Assembly (NCBI GenBank): GCA_905182865.1
Contig: CAJJCY010000001.1
Span: 186,001-250,000, forward strand
DNA from: an uncultured SAR324 cluster bacterium
GTDB taxonomy: Bacteria > SAR324 > NAC60-12
DNA: 64,000 nt
Direction: 5' to 3'
Positions 27,961 through 38,299 of the stretch are shown here, in pieces. Under the pieces are notes generated by a model. That model did no database searches, was not told where the DNA came from, and saw only the letters and a program-made list of their open reading frames with translations. Every line of letters starts with the position of its first letter. The stretch's first letter is position 1. Both the position numbers and the translations under genes were made by a program.

Positions 27961-28498
27961 ATTTGATTACAACCTTATTGTCATCGGTGTCGGGTCAGGA
28001 GGACTTGTCAGTACGTTTATTGCGTCTGCAGTCAAAGCAAAAATTGCTTTGATTGAAAACCATAAAATGGGCGGTGACTGCCTCAATACCGGCTGCGTTC
28101 CCTGGTAACTACACAGATCCTGAACTAGCACTGGTCGGACTGAGTGAAGATGAAGCAAAGGCCCGGAATATTCCGCACGAAGTCACAACTTACGGCCTCG
28201 AGGATTTAGACCGGGCGATTACGGACCGTACTGATTACGGTAAAGTAAAAGTCATTACTCCACCGGAAAAGACAAAATATTAGGCGTGGCAATTTGCGGA
28301 GTCCATGCTGGAGATTTGCTGGCAGAATTCACTCTGGCCATGAAACACGGAATTGGGCTTAACAAAATATTAGGTGCAATTCATCCCTACCCTACCTTGT
28401 CTGAAGCCAGCAAAATGCTGGCTGGAGTCTGGCGAAAAAATCACGCGCCGGCCATAGTTTTACACTTTCTGGAAAGATTTCATTCCTGGCGCCGGTAG
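27953..28498 (+). pseudogene. Pyridine nucleotide-disulfide oxidoreductase (mercuric reductase/Lpd-like) with a large central deletion
   Basis: The N-terminus is intact: MYKFDYNLIVIGVGSGGLVS (FAD Rossmann loop) to GGDCLNTGCVP (redox-active disulfide), then a stop. Immediately afterwards another frame starts at YTDPELALVGLSEDEAKAR, the dimerisation domain, and after one more frameshift near 28277 it ends with AGDLLAEFTLAMKHGIG, IHPYPTLSEA and HSWRR. The central FAD/NAD-binding 250 or so residues are gone. Active-site Cys pair and the C-terminal HPYPT are present but cannot form an enzyme. It overlaps the end of the TVP38 gene. Confidence 0.85.
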
Positions 28499-28549
28499 AC
28501 TTAGGACCTGACAGGATTTGAGTTACTTTGAATCTGAAAATGGATCAGC

Positions 28550-29392
28550 ATGAAACGTTTAATTATTCTCTCTCTAGTTGCATTTGTTCTTTACAAAACT
28601 TCCGGAATTGCCGCGCCCAAATCCGAGTTGTGGCCGCGTTGGCAAACACACAATGCAGAAAACCGCGAAGTTATTGACCACTCTGCCTGGGGAATAATTC
28701 TGAAAAAATATTTAGTTACCAGTCAACTTCCAACGGAAAGCTCTGCGCCTGTCGGAATTAATCTGCTGCAATATGGAGGTGTTTCAAAAATAGACTACGG
28801 CCTGTTGAAAAATTATTTAACAACCTTGGAAGGCATTTCCATTTCCAGCTTTTCTCGTCCAGAACAAAGAGCCTTTTGGATTAACCTTTACAATGCTGCA
28901 ACCGTTAATTTGATTTTGGAGCATTATCCTGTTGAATCTATTACAAATATTTCCTTCAGTTTTTTTAGTTTTGGTCCCTGGGATGAAGAGTTGCTCACGA
29001 TCGAGGGTGAAGAACTTTCACTGAATGACATTGAACACCGCATCCTGCGACCAATATGGCAAGATCCCAGAATTCACTATGCCCTGAATTGCGCCAGCAT
29101 GGGCTGTCCAAATCTGCAACCGCTTGCCTTCACGGCTAAAAACACTGATTCACTTTTAGAGACAGGCGCAAGCGAATACATTAATCATCCACGTGGTGCA
29201 AAAACAGAAGACAAAAAACTTTGGCTTTCTAAAATTTTTGAATGGTATCAGGATGATTATGGCGGCAATGAAGCAGGAGTTTTAATTCATATACAGAAAT
29301 ATGCAAAAGAGAATTTGGCTAATTCTTTGTATGAAGATGAACTGGAAATCGAATATCACTACGATTGGAGACTGAATGAATCAGGACCCTGA
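28550..29392 (+). CDS. DUF547-domain exported protein
   Basis: The 280-residue protein has a signal peptide (residues 1-21, ending GIAA). It then shows DUF547 motifs: RAFWINLYNAATVNLIL, DIEHRILRP, IHYALNCASMGCPNL (conserved Cys pair) and LWLSKIFEWYQDDYG. DUF547 is papain-like by fold comparisons but its activity is uncertain. It is the third gene of the TVP38-oxidoreductase-DUF547 set and appears intact although its neighbours are damaged. Confidence 0.85.
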   Translation: MKRLIILSLVAFVLYKTSGIAAPKSELWPRWQTHNAENREVIDHSAWGIILKKYLVTSQLPTESSAPVGINLLQYGGVSKIDYGLLKNYLTTLEGISISSFSRPEQRAFWINLYNAATVNLILEHYPVESITNISFSFFSFGPWDEELLTIEGEELSLNDIEHRILRPIWQDPRIHYALNCASMGCPNLQPLAFTAKNTDSLLETGASEYINHPRGAKTEDKKLWLSKIFEWYQDDYGGNEAGVLIHIQKYAKENLANSLYEDELEIEYHYDWRLNESGP

Positions 29393-29424
29393 AATTACTG
29401 AGCAGAGAAATTGTCTTCTGTGTC

Positions 29425-30291
29425 TTAATTAAGCTCCGGGACAAAACAGACTTTCCCCTCAAACGATTCTCCTGGAAGCAAGGTCTTTGCCCCATGTCCG
29501 AACTCTCCACGGGCTAGCATGTTGAAGGCATCTGTCACATTACTGACCGGTTCTACACAAAAAAAATCTGCATCAGTAGGAGTGTAAATCACCATAAAAT
29601 CCAAGGGTGCATCTGCAATAATTCTTAAGTTTGCATTCCATTCCGGCCATGAAATCAGGACTTCACGGTTCCAGCCGGTGAAAAGATTATCCAGTGTATT
29701 CTGAGTGACACTCAAGCCCTGATTCAGCAGTTTGGTTTCTGGAACCGACTCCAGACGCAGAGGCATAGTTTCAGCATCATTGATCCACATTTTTTCTGTT
29801 TTTGCAGTTATCGAAGCCTGAGGAGTCCGGACAAAATATGGATGCAGCCCCATTCCGGCAGGCATAGCTGATTTTCCGTTGTTGGTGATTTGCAAAGTCA
29901 CCGTCAGTGAGGGACCATTCAGTTCTAAAACCTGGCGTGCCAAATATGGAAACGGCCATTCATCAGGAAAATGCTGGTATGCTAACACGGCTCTATTTTC
30001 CTTAACTTCGCTTACAGTCCAGGGGGCTTTCCACCCGTGACCATGAATTGTGTGCACTTCCGGTGGAAAATTAGTGAGCATTTTAATCTGCTTTCCCTGG
30101 AACGAAAATCGTCCGTTGCGTATACGATTTGAAAAAGGAATCAACGGAAAGCAGCTCATTTCTGTCGGATCCTCCGCGGCAAGTCCCACTTGAGTTGAAG
30201 GACGCATGAGTTCTAAAACCTGTTCTTCAGTTTTTAAACAATAACGTGTGATGCAACCTCCGACTTCTGGTATGATTGCTAACAAGTGCAT
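29425..30291 (-). CDS. Aldose 1-epimerase (mutarotase) family protein
   Basis: The 288-residue protein has the galactose mutarotase fold motifs: PLIPFSNRIRNGRF, HTIHGHGWKAPW (catalytic His), GLHPYFV (second His), and a C-terminal FFCVEPVSNVTDAF (catalytic Glu). The family interconverts sugar anomers in the cytoplasm; YihR/GalM-like relatives cannot be separated here. It is convergent with the DUF547 gene (33 bp) and stands alone. Confidence 0.88.
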   Translation of the reverse strand: MHLLAIIPEVGGCITRYCLKTEEQVLELMRPSTQVGLAAEDPTEMSCFPLIPFSNRIRNGRFSFQGKQIKMLTNFPPEVHTIHGHGWKAPWTVSEVKENRAVLAYQHFPDEWPFPYLARQVLELNGPSLTVTLQITNNGKSAMPAGMGLHPYFVRTPQASITAKTEKMWINDAETMPLRLESVPETKLLNQGLSVTQNTLDNLFTGWNREVLISWPEWNANLRIIADAPLDFMVIYTPTDADFFCVEPVSNVTDAFNMLARGEFGHGAKTLLPGESFEGKVCFVPELN

Positions 30292-30475
30292 TTCCTGAAC
30301 GCAGAGTTAAAATCTTTTCTTTTACTTCATTTTCATTCAGCATACTTGCCATTCATTGTTGTAAGAATTTGCTAAAGTGTTCGACTACAAAATCAGTGGG
30401 ATCACAATTTTCATTCTGCTAATCTGCTGAATATTTTTCCAGTAATGCAGGGAGACAATTTTTTGAAAGAATATC

Positions 30476-30640
30476 ATGCATGGACTGCTTAAAGCAATTA
30501 TTTGGGTTTTAATAATTTTTAGCGTGGTTACATTGCCGGCATTTATCTGGAGAAGTCTGGACAGGGATTCATATGAAATTTTTTTACTTCATAGCGTTTC
30601 CCCTTTTTCTCAAAAGAGCCGAAATACGCTCATGCAATAG
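30476..30640 (+). CDS. Possible 54-residue small membrane protein
   Basis: ATG 30476 is preceded by GAAAGA at a fair spacing. The frame encodes MHGLLKAIIWVLIIFSVVTLPAFIW, one hydrophobic helix, then a polar tail to TAG at 30638. No homolog is recognised; it may be chance in AT-rich DNA. The rest of 30292-30760 shows no gene. Confidence 0.3.
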   Translation: MHGLLKAIIWVLIIFSVVTLPAFIWRSLDRDSYEIFLLHSVSPFSQKSRNTLMQ

Positions 30641-30805
30641 TGTTAGCGGTTCATTTAAAACGCAGGTAAAAATCTTAATTATATCTGTACGATAACATAA
30701 AGAGATTTCTCGCTTTGCTGGAGATGTCACGTTTTGAGACTTTTTACAGGTCTACCATAAATGAATAATATTTTAAATATTAACTCTGCAACCGAATCAG
30801 GAACT

Positions 30806-32011
30806 ATGTCAAAAATACTTAATATTTTTATTTTTACAACTTTTTATTTGCTGCTCGGCAGTTTTTCAGTCTATGGGAATTCGTGGGAGGACATCATCCA
30901 AAAAGCCAAAGGTCAAACCATTTACTGGAATGCCTGGGGCGGTTCAGAAGAAATTAATGCCTACATCAGTTGGGTGGGTAGCAGAGTAAAAGAAGATCAC
31001 GGGGTGACACTCAAACATGTCAAACTTGCCAGCACAGCCGATGCGGTTTCACGTGTACTCGCTGAAAAAGCAGCGGGACGCAGCAGTAACGGATCGGTTG
31101 ATTTGATCTGGATCAACGGCGAGAATTTCGCCAAAATGAAGGAAAATGGATTACTTTTTGGACCATTTACGGAAAATCTGCCAAATTTTGAACTCGTAGA
31201 TTTTAGCGGAAAACCAACGACGCTGATTGATTTTCACCTGCCGGTTGAAGGTTATGAAGCACCATGGGGGATGGCTAAATTCAACTTTGTTTTTGACTCC
31301 GCACGCGTTTCAGAAACTCCAAAAAGCATTCCGGAACTGCTGCAATGGTCCAAAAGTCATCCCGGTCGTTTCACCTATCCGCACGTGACTGATTTTCTCG
31401 GTTCTACTTTTCTTATGCAGGCATTGATAGAGCTGACTGAAAATCCGAAAGTATTGAATAGTTCTGTAAAAAGCAAGGCGGAGTTTTCTAAAGTCACAGC
31501 TCCGCTTTGGAATTATCTTAACCAGTTGCATCCGCTCCTATGGCGTTCCGGAAAAAGTTTTCCGGCCAGCAGTTCCGTTCAGAAGCAAATGCTCAACGAC
31601 AGTGAACTGGACATTGCGTTGTCGTTCAATCCCTCCGATACTTCCGCGGCTATTGCCAACGGATCTCTTCCGGAAAGTGCCAGGACTTTTGTGCTGAAAA
31701 AAGGTACGATCGGTAACACGCACTTTGTGGCAATTCCGTTTAATTCCGGATCAAGTGAAGGCGCGATGATTGTGGTAAATTTCCTGATGAGTCCAGAAGC
31801 ACAAATGCAAAAGCAAAATCCAGATATCTGGGGCGACAGTACAGTTCTGTCAATTGCAAAACTTTCAGCGCAGGATCAGCAAAAATTCAAAGCCCTGCCA
31901 CTTGGAGTCGCTACACTGCCTCCGGAAAAACTCGGACCTACCCAGCCAAATCCGCATCCGGATTGGAAAACCCAACTTGACGCGAAATGGCAACGACGAT
32001 ACGGACAGTGA
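30806..32011 (+). CDS. ynjB: ABC transporter substrate-binding protein, YnjB type
   Basis: The chosen start is ATG 30806 because it opens a normal signal peptide (MSKILNIFIFTTFYLLLGSFSVYG) and has AGGAA just upstream; an earlier in-frame ATG lies at 30761. The mature protein matches YnjB: IYWNAWGGSEEINAYI, DLIWINGENFAKMKENGLLFGPF, EAPWGMAKFNFVFD, RFTYPHVTDFLGS. It would bind the solute (thiamine-like or other, not settled) in the periplasm for the YnjC/YnjD transporter. The end overlaps the permease start by 25 bp. Confidence 0.88.
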   Translation: MSKILNIFIFTTFYLLLGSFSVYGNSWEDIIQKAKGQTIYWNAWGGSEEINAYISWVGSRVKEDHGVTLKHVKLASTADAVSRVLAEKAAGRSSNGSVDLIWINGENFAKMKENGLLFGPFTENLPNFELVDFSGKPTTLIDFHLPVEGYEAPWGMAKFNFVFDSARVSETPKSIPELLQWSKSHPGRFTYPHVTDFLGSTFLMQALIELTENPKVLNSSVKSKAEFSKVTAPLWNYLNQLHPLLWRSGKSFPASSSVQKQMLNDSELDIALSFNPSDTSAAIANGSLPESARTFVLKKGTIGNTHFVAIPFNSGSSEGAMIVVNFLMSPEAQMQKQNPDIWGDSTVLSIAKLSAQDQQKFKALPLGVATLPPEKLGPTQPNPHPDWKTQLDAKWQRRYGQ

Positions 32012-33717
32012 GTCTACTCCCTGCTTTTCCTATTCTCACCCAACTCCTGTTACTGCTTCCCATTGCTGCAGGACTTTTAGGAGTCCTGCTTCCGTCTCTG
32101 GGATACTTACCTGACCTAGGCGGAAATCAATTTCACTTTGAAATTTTCAACCAATTACTTGAGCATCCAGCACTTCCGCATGCGGTTTGGCTGACTCTTT
32201 TTTCTGGAATTATTGCGACTGTTCTTTCTTTATCTTTTGCAATTCTCCTGGCCGCAATGCTTTCTCGGGAAAGTCTTACTGGAAATAATAAAAACAAAAT
32301 GGCCAGTTTGTTTACAATTATAAGACGGGGTTTGATTCCATTGATTGCTGTACCTCATGCGGCAATGGCTTTAGGGTTGGCGTTTTTGGTAGCACCAAGC
32401 GGTTGGATCGTTCGCTGGCTTTCTTACCTGTTTATGGGATGGGAAACACCACCGGAATGGGTAACAGTACAGGATCCTTTTGGTCTAAGTTTGATTTTAG
32501 GTTTAGTTTTGAAAGAAACTCCATATTTGCTCTTAATGATTCTTGCCGCCTTGCCGCAAATTCGCGCGCATGAATATATTCGTATTGGGCAATCTCTGGG
32601 TTATGGATATTTCCTCAGTTGGCTGAAATTGGTGTTACCGCAGGTTTATCCTTTGATTCGTCTACCTGTTTTTGCGGTACTGGCATTTTCTCTGTCAGTA
32701 GTTGATGTAGCATTGATTCTTGGCCCCACCACACCGCCAACACTTTCGGTGTTGATTTTACGCTGGATAGACGATCCCGATTTGTTATTTCGGTTTTTGG
32801 CTTCAGCTGGAGCAGTATTGCTGTTGCTACTCACACTTGGATCATTGATTTTCTGGCGTTTTTCAGAGTGGCTGATTTTTCAAAAATTTAGGAATTGGCT
32901 TTCAAACGGCAAACGTGGGAACGTAAATGGAGTTCACAACATTGCAGCATTGAGCGGTTCACTATTACTCGGAACGGCCTTTTTGAGTTTGCTTAGTTTA
33001 GCTTTTTGGTCTTTGTCATTACGCTGGCCGTATCCCCTTGTTTTGCCCCAGCGCTGGTCGTCGCGAAATTGGGAGCGTCACTGGAGCAGTCTGCAGGAAA
33101 CCGCGTTCACGACTCTGGAAGTAGGAGTGATTACCGGAATAATCGCGCTGTTTTTAGTGGTGGGTTGTTTAGAAAATGAACAGTGGCGGAGTGTCAGATT
33201 TTCATTACGTTCTCAGTGGATGCTTTATCTGCCTTTGTTAATTCCGCAGGCGACTTTTCTGCTTGGCATCCAAATTTTAGCGGTACGTATGGAAATGGAC
33301 GGCACATTTCTGTTGCTGGTGTGGAGTCATTTACTTTTTGTTTTACCGTATATTTTTCTTACACTGGCTGATCCATGGCGTAATTTGGATACACGTTTTC
33401 CGAAGATTGGACAATGTTTGGGTGCTTCTCCACTGAGGATTTTGTTCCGTATCAAACTGCCTTTGCTTTTGAAACCCCTGCTCGTCGCTGCGGCTATCGG
33501 ATTTGCTGTCAGCGTAGCCCAATATCTGCCAACCCTGTTCGCGGGAGGAGGACGTTTTGCCACACTCACCACTGAAGCCGTAAGTTACGCTACAGGCGCT
33601 GATCGGCGGGTCATCGGCGTTTATGGTTTTTTGCAGGCTATGTTTCCGTGGATTGCTCTTTTGCTGGCGTTGGCCATTCCACGCTGGCGTTTCCGGAACC
33701 GCGCCGCTTTACTTTAA
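31987..33717 (+). CDS. ynjC: ABC transporter permease with duplicated domain, YnjC type
   Basis: The 576-residue protein holds two binding-protein-dependent permease domains with about 12 hydrophobic helices. The EAA-like loops are visible at IRAHEYIRIGQSLGYGYFLSWLKLVLPQ and TRFPKIGQCLGASPLRILFRIKLPL. It starts 25 bp inside the end of ynjB, so translation is coupled. It forms the membrane channel of the YnjBCD system. Confidence 0.9.
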   Translation: MATTIRTVSLLPAFPILTQLLLLLPIAAGLLGVLLPSLGYLPDLGGNQFHFEIFNQLLEHPALPHAVWLTLFSGIIATVLSLSFAILLAAMLSRESLTGNNKNKMASLFTIIRRGLIPLIAVPHAAMALGLAFLVAPSGWIVRWLSYLFMGWETPPEWVTVQDPFGLSLILGLVLKETPYLLLMILAALPQIRAHEYIRIGQSLGYGYFLSWLKLVLPQVYPLIRLPVFAVLAFSLSVVDVALILGPTTPPTLSVLILRWIDDPDLLFRFLASAGAVLLLLLTLGSLIFWRFSEWLIFQKFRNWLSNGKRGNVNGVHNIAALSGSLLLGTAFLSLLSLAFWSLSLRWPYPLVLPQRWSSRNWERHWSSLQETAFTTLEVGVITGIIALFLVVGCLENEQWRSVRFSLRSQWMLYLPLLIPQATFLLGIQILAVRMEMDGTFLLLVWSHLLFVLPYIFLTLADPWRNLDTRFPKIGQCLGASPLRILFRIKLPLLLKPLLVAAAIGFAVSVAQYLPTLFAGGGRFATLTTEAVSYATGADRRVIGVYGFLQAMFPWIALLLALAIPRWRFRNRAALL

Positions 33718-33933
33718 AATAATGATCATGAAGTCGTGAATATAAGAAAACTTAATAAATACCAGAGTGCCACAGAGTACACAGAGAAAAATAATTATAA
33801 ATACAGTCCTCTGTGTTCTATGTAATAAAAAAAGTTCGAGGATGTTTTCTTGTGTTTTTGCGAAATCGAGATGTAAATATATTATAATTTTCTTATTTTT
33901 CATGAACCAAACGGAATTTCTTTAAATTAATAA

Positions 33934-34548
33934 ATGTTAAAACTCGAAAACATTTCCCTGAAAATAGACGGCAATTCGCTGTTCAGTAAGCTCAACCTTG
34001 AAGTGAAAGCAGGACAGGTCACGACTGTGATGGGGCCAAGTGGATGTGGAAAATCGACTCTTTTACGTATGATTGCAGGGTTAGAATCAGTTGATACGGG
34101 GACAATAGAATTTGCAGATAGAACTTTAGATAATCTACCTTCCCATGAACGAAAACTAGGGATTTTATTTCAGGATGATCTGCTGTTTCCGCATTTGTCT
34201 GTAGGAGAAAATCTTGCTTTTGCCCTGCCCGCGAAAATCAAGCATCAGGAACGCCGCGATCAAATTGAACAGGCACTGGAGGAAATTGAACTGTCCGGAA
34301 TGTACGAACGGGATCCAGCAAGTTTGTCTGGCGGACAAAGGGCAAGAGTTGCTTTGATGCGCACTTTGCTCGCCCAACCGGAAGCCTTGCTGCTTGATGA
34401 ACCGTTTTCCAAACTTGATCAGGAACTGCGTGGAAGGTTCCGGAAGCAGGTTTTTGCTTATGCAGTAAAAAATCAACTTCCCACACTTCTTGTCACTCAT
34501 GACCCAGCTGATGCAAAGGCCGCTGGAGGAGATATTCTTTCCCTTTGA
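33934..34548 (+). CDS. ynjD: ABC transporter ATP-binding protein, YnjD type
   Basis: The 204-residue ATPase has Walker A GPSGCGKST (residues 34-42), the Q-loop GILFQDDLLFPHL, the signature LSGGQRARVALMRTLL, Walker B ALLLDEPFSKLD and the switch His in LVTHDPADA. It is short, as is usual for YnjD. It follows ynjC after 216 bp, a region containing an imperfect inverted repeat (CACAGAGTACACAGAG against CTCTGTGTTCTATGT, 33771-33822), so transcription may be partly separated. Confidence 0.92.
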   Translation: MLKLENISLKIDGNSLFSKLNLEVKAGQVTTVMGPSGCGKSTLLRMIAGLESVDTGTIEFADRTLDNLPSHERKLGILFQDDLLFPHLSVGENLAFALPAKIKHQERRDQIEQALEEIELSGMYERDPASLSGGQRARVALMRTLLAQPEALLLDEPFSKLDQELRGRFRKQVFAYAVKNQLPTLLVTHDPADAKAAGGDILSL

Positions 34549-34799
34549 TGTCTCAAACTAATTAGGATTTACTGAATTATTTTTTTGTCATCCCTGACTT
34601 GATTCGGGATCCAAATTTCAAATCAAGTTGAATAAAAAAACTGTTAAGTCCCCCTGTATTCTCGGGCTACGCTGTGTTTCTCCCGGAATGACTAGGTTTT
34701 TTTATTCTAACAACCATATTTCTCATGATGTAACTATCATTGCAGAAAAACATGACTCATGATTTATTTCTTTACTTGAACTAATTTTCCCGCAACTTC
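34549..34799. repeat. Intergenic copies of a GTCATCCCTGACTTGATTCGGGATCC-type dispersed repeat
   Basis: The segment 34586-34625 reads TTTGTCATCCCTGACTTGAT followed by TCGGGATCC, and 34660-34695 contains TCTCGGGCTACGCTGTG and TCCCGGAATGAC in roughly inverted orientation. Similar words occur at 38426-38462 and 42050-42080. Such repeats are common bacterial interspersed elements. No gene is seen. Confidence 0.5.
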
Positions 34800-35837
34800 T
34801 TGCGAAAAGTCTCATACAGTTGTATAACAAAAGTTCGTCTGGTTGATTACTTTTCTCAAAAATTTGGCTTTTCTGTGTTCATTTCAAATTTCCCCAATCG
34901 TTCTTTTCAGCTCTCAATTTTTTCTGCACTGATTGTGCTGTTTTTCTTTTCACTCCCTTCCCGGGTTTTGTCACAGGAATACAAACCGCGTGCGGTGGTT
35001 ATGGGATTAAATATGAGCCCCACACCAGAATTTTCGGAACAAATCTTGCTTCATAATTTACGGAAAGAATTAGCCCGGACTTATGATTTCAGTGACCAGT
35101 CTTCCTTTGAACAAGCCCTTCAAAAACTGAGACAGTCAACCAATAAACAATCTTGTCTGCAACTAAAATGCATCTTGAAGATCCTGAAAATTTTTCCGCA
35201 GACAAGCTTGTTTTTGTTGAAAAGTATACCAAGGAAACTCGGTCTTACTCTGGTTCTGATTGGAGAAAACCGGAAGTGGCGTGTAAAGCATGAAGCCTGT
35301 TTAGAGTGCAGATTGACTCAGCAAGATATGTTAAAAAGCATCGTGCTTCGGATGGAGAGTTATCCGTACATCCAACTGCTATGCTGGATTTAAAACCAGA
35401 GCAACCGTCTAAATCATCTTCTCCGGAATATTCATTAAAGAAAGAAGAGTCTGATCAAAAAATTAAAACTGAAGTTACAAATTTAGCTCCTGAACCGAAA
35501 ATTAGCGAAAGTAAAATAGTTCCTGCCGAAAGGCAATGTTGCCGCTCGAATTGCTAAAATTTAAAATTGCGCAGCGGCGTTACAATCAGTTGATCTGGAA
35601 AAATATTAAAAAAGATTTAATGTTCTTTCGACAAAAACACCGTAATCGGTCCAGCAGGAACTTAAAAACACGACTTCGTCTGTAAATCAAAAAAAGGTAT
35701 ATTCTGAAGTATTAAAAAATTATAAAAAGTTTGATAAAATTATAATGGATTCTGTAGATCAGCTGAAACTGCCTCCGCCAATGGAGCTTTTAATTCGCCA
35801 TCCACCGTATGTAGTAACAATTCTGATTCAGCCTTGA
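34800..35837 (+). pseudogene. Broken exported protein, possibly TonB-like energy transducer
   Basis: Frame 34800-35393 begins with a membrane-spanning signal region (FSALIVLFFFSLPSRVLSQ) and a mature part with LVLIGENRKWRVKHEACLECRLTQQDML. A second frame (35306-35557) is Pro/Lys/Glu-rich, like a TonB linker. A third region reads IAQRRYNQLIWKNIKKDL and finally KFDKIIMDSVDQLKLPPPMELL before TAA near 35837, resembling the end of TonB C-terminal domains. At least three frameshifts separate the pieces. The TonB assignment is tentative; the decay is clear. Confidence 0.45.
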
Positions 35838-35849
35838 AATTTATTTTAA

Positions 35850-36840
35850 ATGGAAGTTATTTTAACCAATGATCAAAATTCTGAATTGAAAACTCAGGAA
35901 AATAGAACACTGGAAGTTAAGCAGCCCGTTCTTGAACCGGGAGAGGCTTTGAATCTGGTTTTTGGTGAATATGCAGCCAACACGCAGCGTGCTTATGCAC
36001 GGGCCTTCCGGGATTTACAGCAATGGGCAAATATCAGGGAGTTGCAGGAACTGGAGAAACTTTGATCCACTGCGGATGCTGGAATACAAGAATCAGTTGA
36101 AAGCCTCTGGTAAAAAGCCATCCACAATTAACCAAACCATGAGTGCCCTGCGCAAAGTCTGCAAGGTGCTGACAGAGTTTGGCTATCTAAAACAAAATCC
36201 TTTCAAAGCCTCTGTCATTCGGGCAGAAAAAGTTGACTCTGGGGCCAGTAAAGGTGCACTCCAGGTTTCGCAGTTAAATGCTATGATGGAGGCAAATAAA
36301 GTTATTCATTATGATGGACGAATCGCGTCGTTGTTAAGATTTCGCAATGCTCTTGTGTTGAAATTTCTGTATCTTACCGCGGCAAGACGTGGCGAAGCAG
36401 CAGATTTGCTTTGGGATGATATTGTACAGGATGGTTCCTTTCACGTTGCAGTACTGCGGCATACAAAAAGTGGAAAGGAGCAGCGTATCAAATTGAGAAA
36501 CGAACTGCATGCAGAATTTGAAGAGTGGCACAAAATTCTTCAGGCTAACAAGATTGCAGCACCAAATGTTTTTCCTTCTCTTGGTTTCCGTACACTTGGT
36601 CACAAAATGTCAGGAAAAGGTATCAATGACATCGTCGCCAGACTCGGAAAAGCCGTAGGTTTAACTATATCTGCCCACTATCTTCGGCATACCGCAATCA
36701 CACTTGCACTTGAGTTGGGTGAACCTCTTCAGAAAGTCCAGTCCTATGCACGCCATGCCTCCGCGAACACTACAATCCGCTACTTTCACGATCGGCAGCT
36801 ACTGGAAAAAAATCCAACTGACAGCCTTCCGATGATATAA
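35850..36840 (+). CDS. Tyrosine recombinase (phage integrase family), frameshifted
   Basis: The N-terminal SAM-like core-binding domain is in frame 35850-36065 (EYAANTQRAYARAFRDLQQW). The rest is in a second frame to 36840, with the switch at TTT 36061-36063, where removing one T gives a continuous protein of about 330 residues. The catalytic set is complete: Arg in TAARRGEAADL, Lys in HTKSGKEQRI, HYLRHT (His, Arg), His in YARHASANTT and the nucleophile Tyr in IRYFHDR. It could be a mobile-element integrase; no attachment site or element structure is seen next to it. Confidence 0.82.
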
Positions 36841-36904
36841 AAAGACGCTCTCTTCCAGATCATTTTCCTTCTGGCCAATCGGAAAAATTGATGGAAGGCG
36901 ATTT

Positions 36905-38299
36905 TTATTTCACAAACCCGCCTTTGGTCATTTTTGTCGGATCAAGCGCTTTATCCAATTCTTCTTCTGAAAGATCACACATTTCCAGGGCAACTTCTTT
37001 GAGAGCACGATTTTCCGCAAAAGCTTTTTTAGCAATTTTTGCTGCCAGGTCATAACCGATCAGGGGGTTGAGAGTTGTTACCAGAATTGGGTTTTTTCCG
37101 ACAAGCGCCTTGATGTGATCTTCACGCACAACCAGCCTTGAAACGGAACGGGTAGCAAGATTCCTGGACGCGTTCGACAGCAGTCGGATTGATTCGAGCA
37201 GACTGTGCGCCACCATCGGCAACATCACATTCAACTCAAAATTTCCGGACAAACCGCCGATACTGATCGCTGCATCGTAACCAATAACCTGCGCGCAGAC
37301 CATTGCCATTGATTCTTCAATCACCGGATTTACCTTTCCGGGCATGATCGAAGATCCCGGTTGAAGTGCTGCCAGCTGAATTTCTCCGAGCCCTCCGTTT
37401 GGTCCGGAATTCATCCAGCGCAAATCGTTGACAATTTTCAAGAGACTGACTGCCAGAGTTTTTAATTGGGCTCCCATGGCAACCGGTGCGTCCACTGTTG
37501 ATTGTGCTTCAAAATGATTTTCTGCTTCCCGAAATGACTCACCGGTAAGTTTTGAAATTTCTGCCGCGAATTTGGGAGGAAATTCCGGATCTGTATTAAT
37601 TCCTGTTCCAACAGCAGTCCCGCCCATCGGCAGTTCCTCCATCTGCAGCAATGATGATTCTATGCGCTGAATACCGATTTCAATTTGCCGTGCATAACCG
37701 CTGAATTCCTGTTCAAATGTCACCGGCATTGCGTCCATGAGGTGTGTTCTGCCAGTTTTGACCACATGGGAATATTCAGCACCTTTTTTCAAAAATGTTT
37801 CACGCAAAAATATAAGTGTCGGAATCAAAGTATTTTTGGCCTCAAGAAATCCTGCTATCCTGATGGCGGTCGGAAAAGTGTCATTAGAACTTTGACCAAA
37901 ATTTATGTGATCATTCGGGTGAACCTTGACCTTCAGTTCCGGAACCAGTTCCATAGCGCGGTGTGCAATTACCTCGTTGGCATTCATATTACTGGACGTT
38001 CCGGATCCCGTTTGATAAATGTCGATCGGAAAATGCTCGTCCAGCTTGCCGTCAATCACTTCCTGCGCCGCAAGCTGGATCGCGTGTGCTACATCTTTTG
38101 GAATGTTCTCCATTTCAGCATTTACTTTTGCTGCACCCTGTTTTATTACACCCATTGCATGAATCAGCGGACGGCTGATGCAGATTCCGCTGACCGGAAA
38201 ATTTTCAACCGCACGTTGGGTTTGCGCTCCATAAAGTGCCTCCTGTGGAACCTTGACTTCTCCCATTGAATCTTTTTCTATTCTCATATTCTTTTCCAT
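36905..38299 (-). CDS. fumC: Fumarate hydratase class II
   Basis: The 464-residue protein has the fumarase C signature GSSIMPGKVNPV (catalytic Ser loop), TGSGTSSNMNANEV, GRTHLMDAMPVTF and SSNDTFPTA. An AGAAAGGAAC Shine-Dalgarno sits before ATG 38299. It converts fumarate to malate in the TCA cycle with no iron-sulfur cluster. It is convergent with the recombinase gene; an imperfect hairpin near 36846-36900 followed by T-rich DNA may serve as a terminator. Confidence 0.95.
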   Translation of the reverse strand: MEKNMRIEKDSMGEVKVPQEALYGAQTQRAVENFPVSGICISRPLIHAMGVIKQGAAKVNAEMENIPKDVAHAIQLAAQEVIDGKLDEHFPIDIYQTGSGTSSNMNANEVIAHRAMELVPELKVKVHPNDHINFGQSSNDTFPTAIRIAGFLEAKNTLIPTLIFLRETFLKKGAEYSHVVKTGRTHLMDAMPVTFEQEFSGYARQIEIGIQRIESSLLQMEELPMGGTAVGTGINTDPEFPPKFAAEISKLTGESFREAENHFEAQSTVDAPVAMGAQLKTLAVSLLKIVNDLRWMNSGPNGGLGEIQLAALQPGSSIMPGKVNPVIEESMAMVCAQVIGYDAAISIGGLSGNFELNVMLPMVAHSLLESIRLLSNASRNLATRSVSRLVVREDHIKALVGKNPILVTTLNPLIGYDLAAKIAKKAFAENRALKEVALEMCDLSEEELDKALDPTKMTKGGFVK

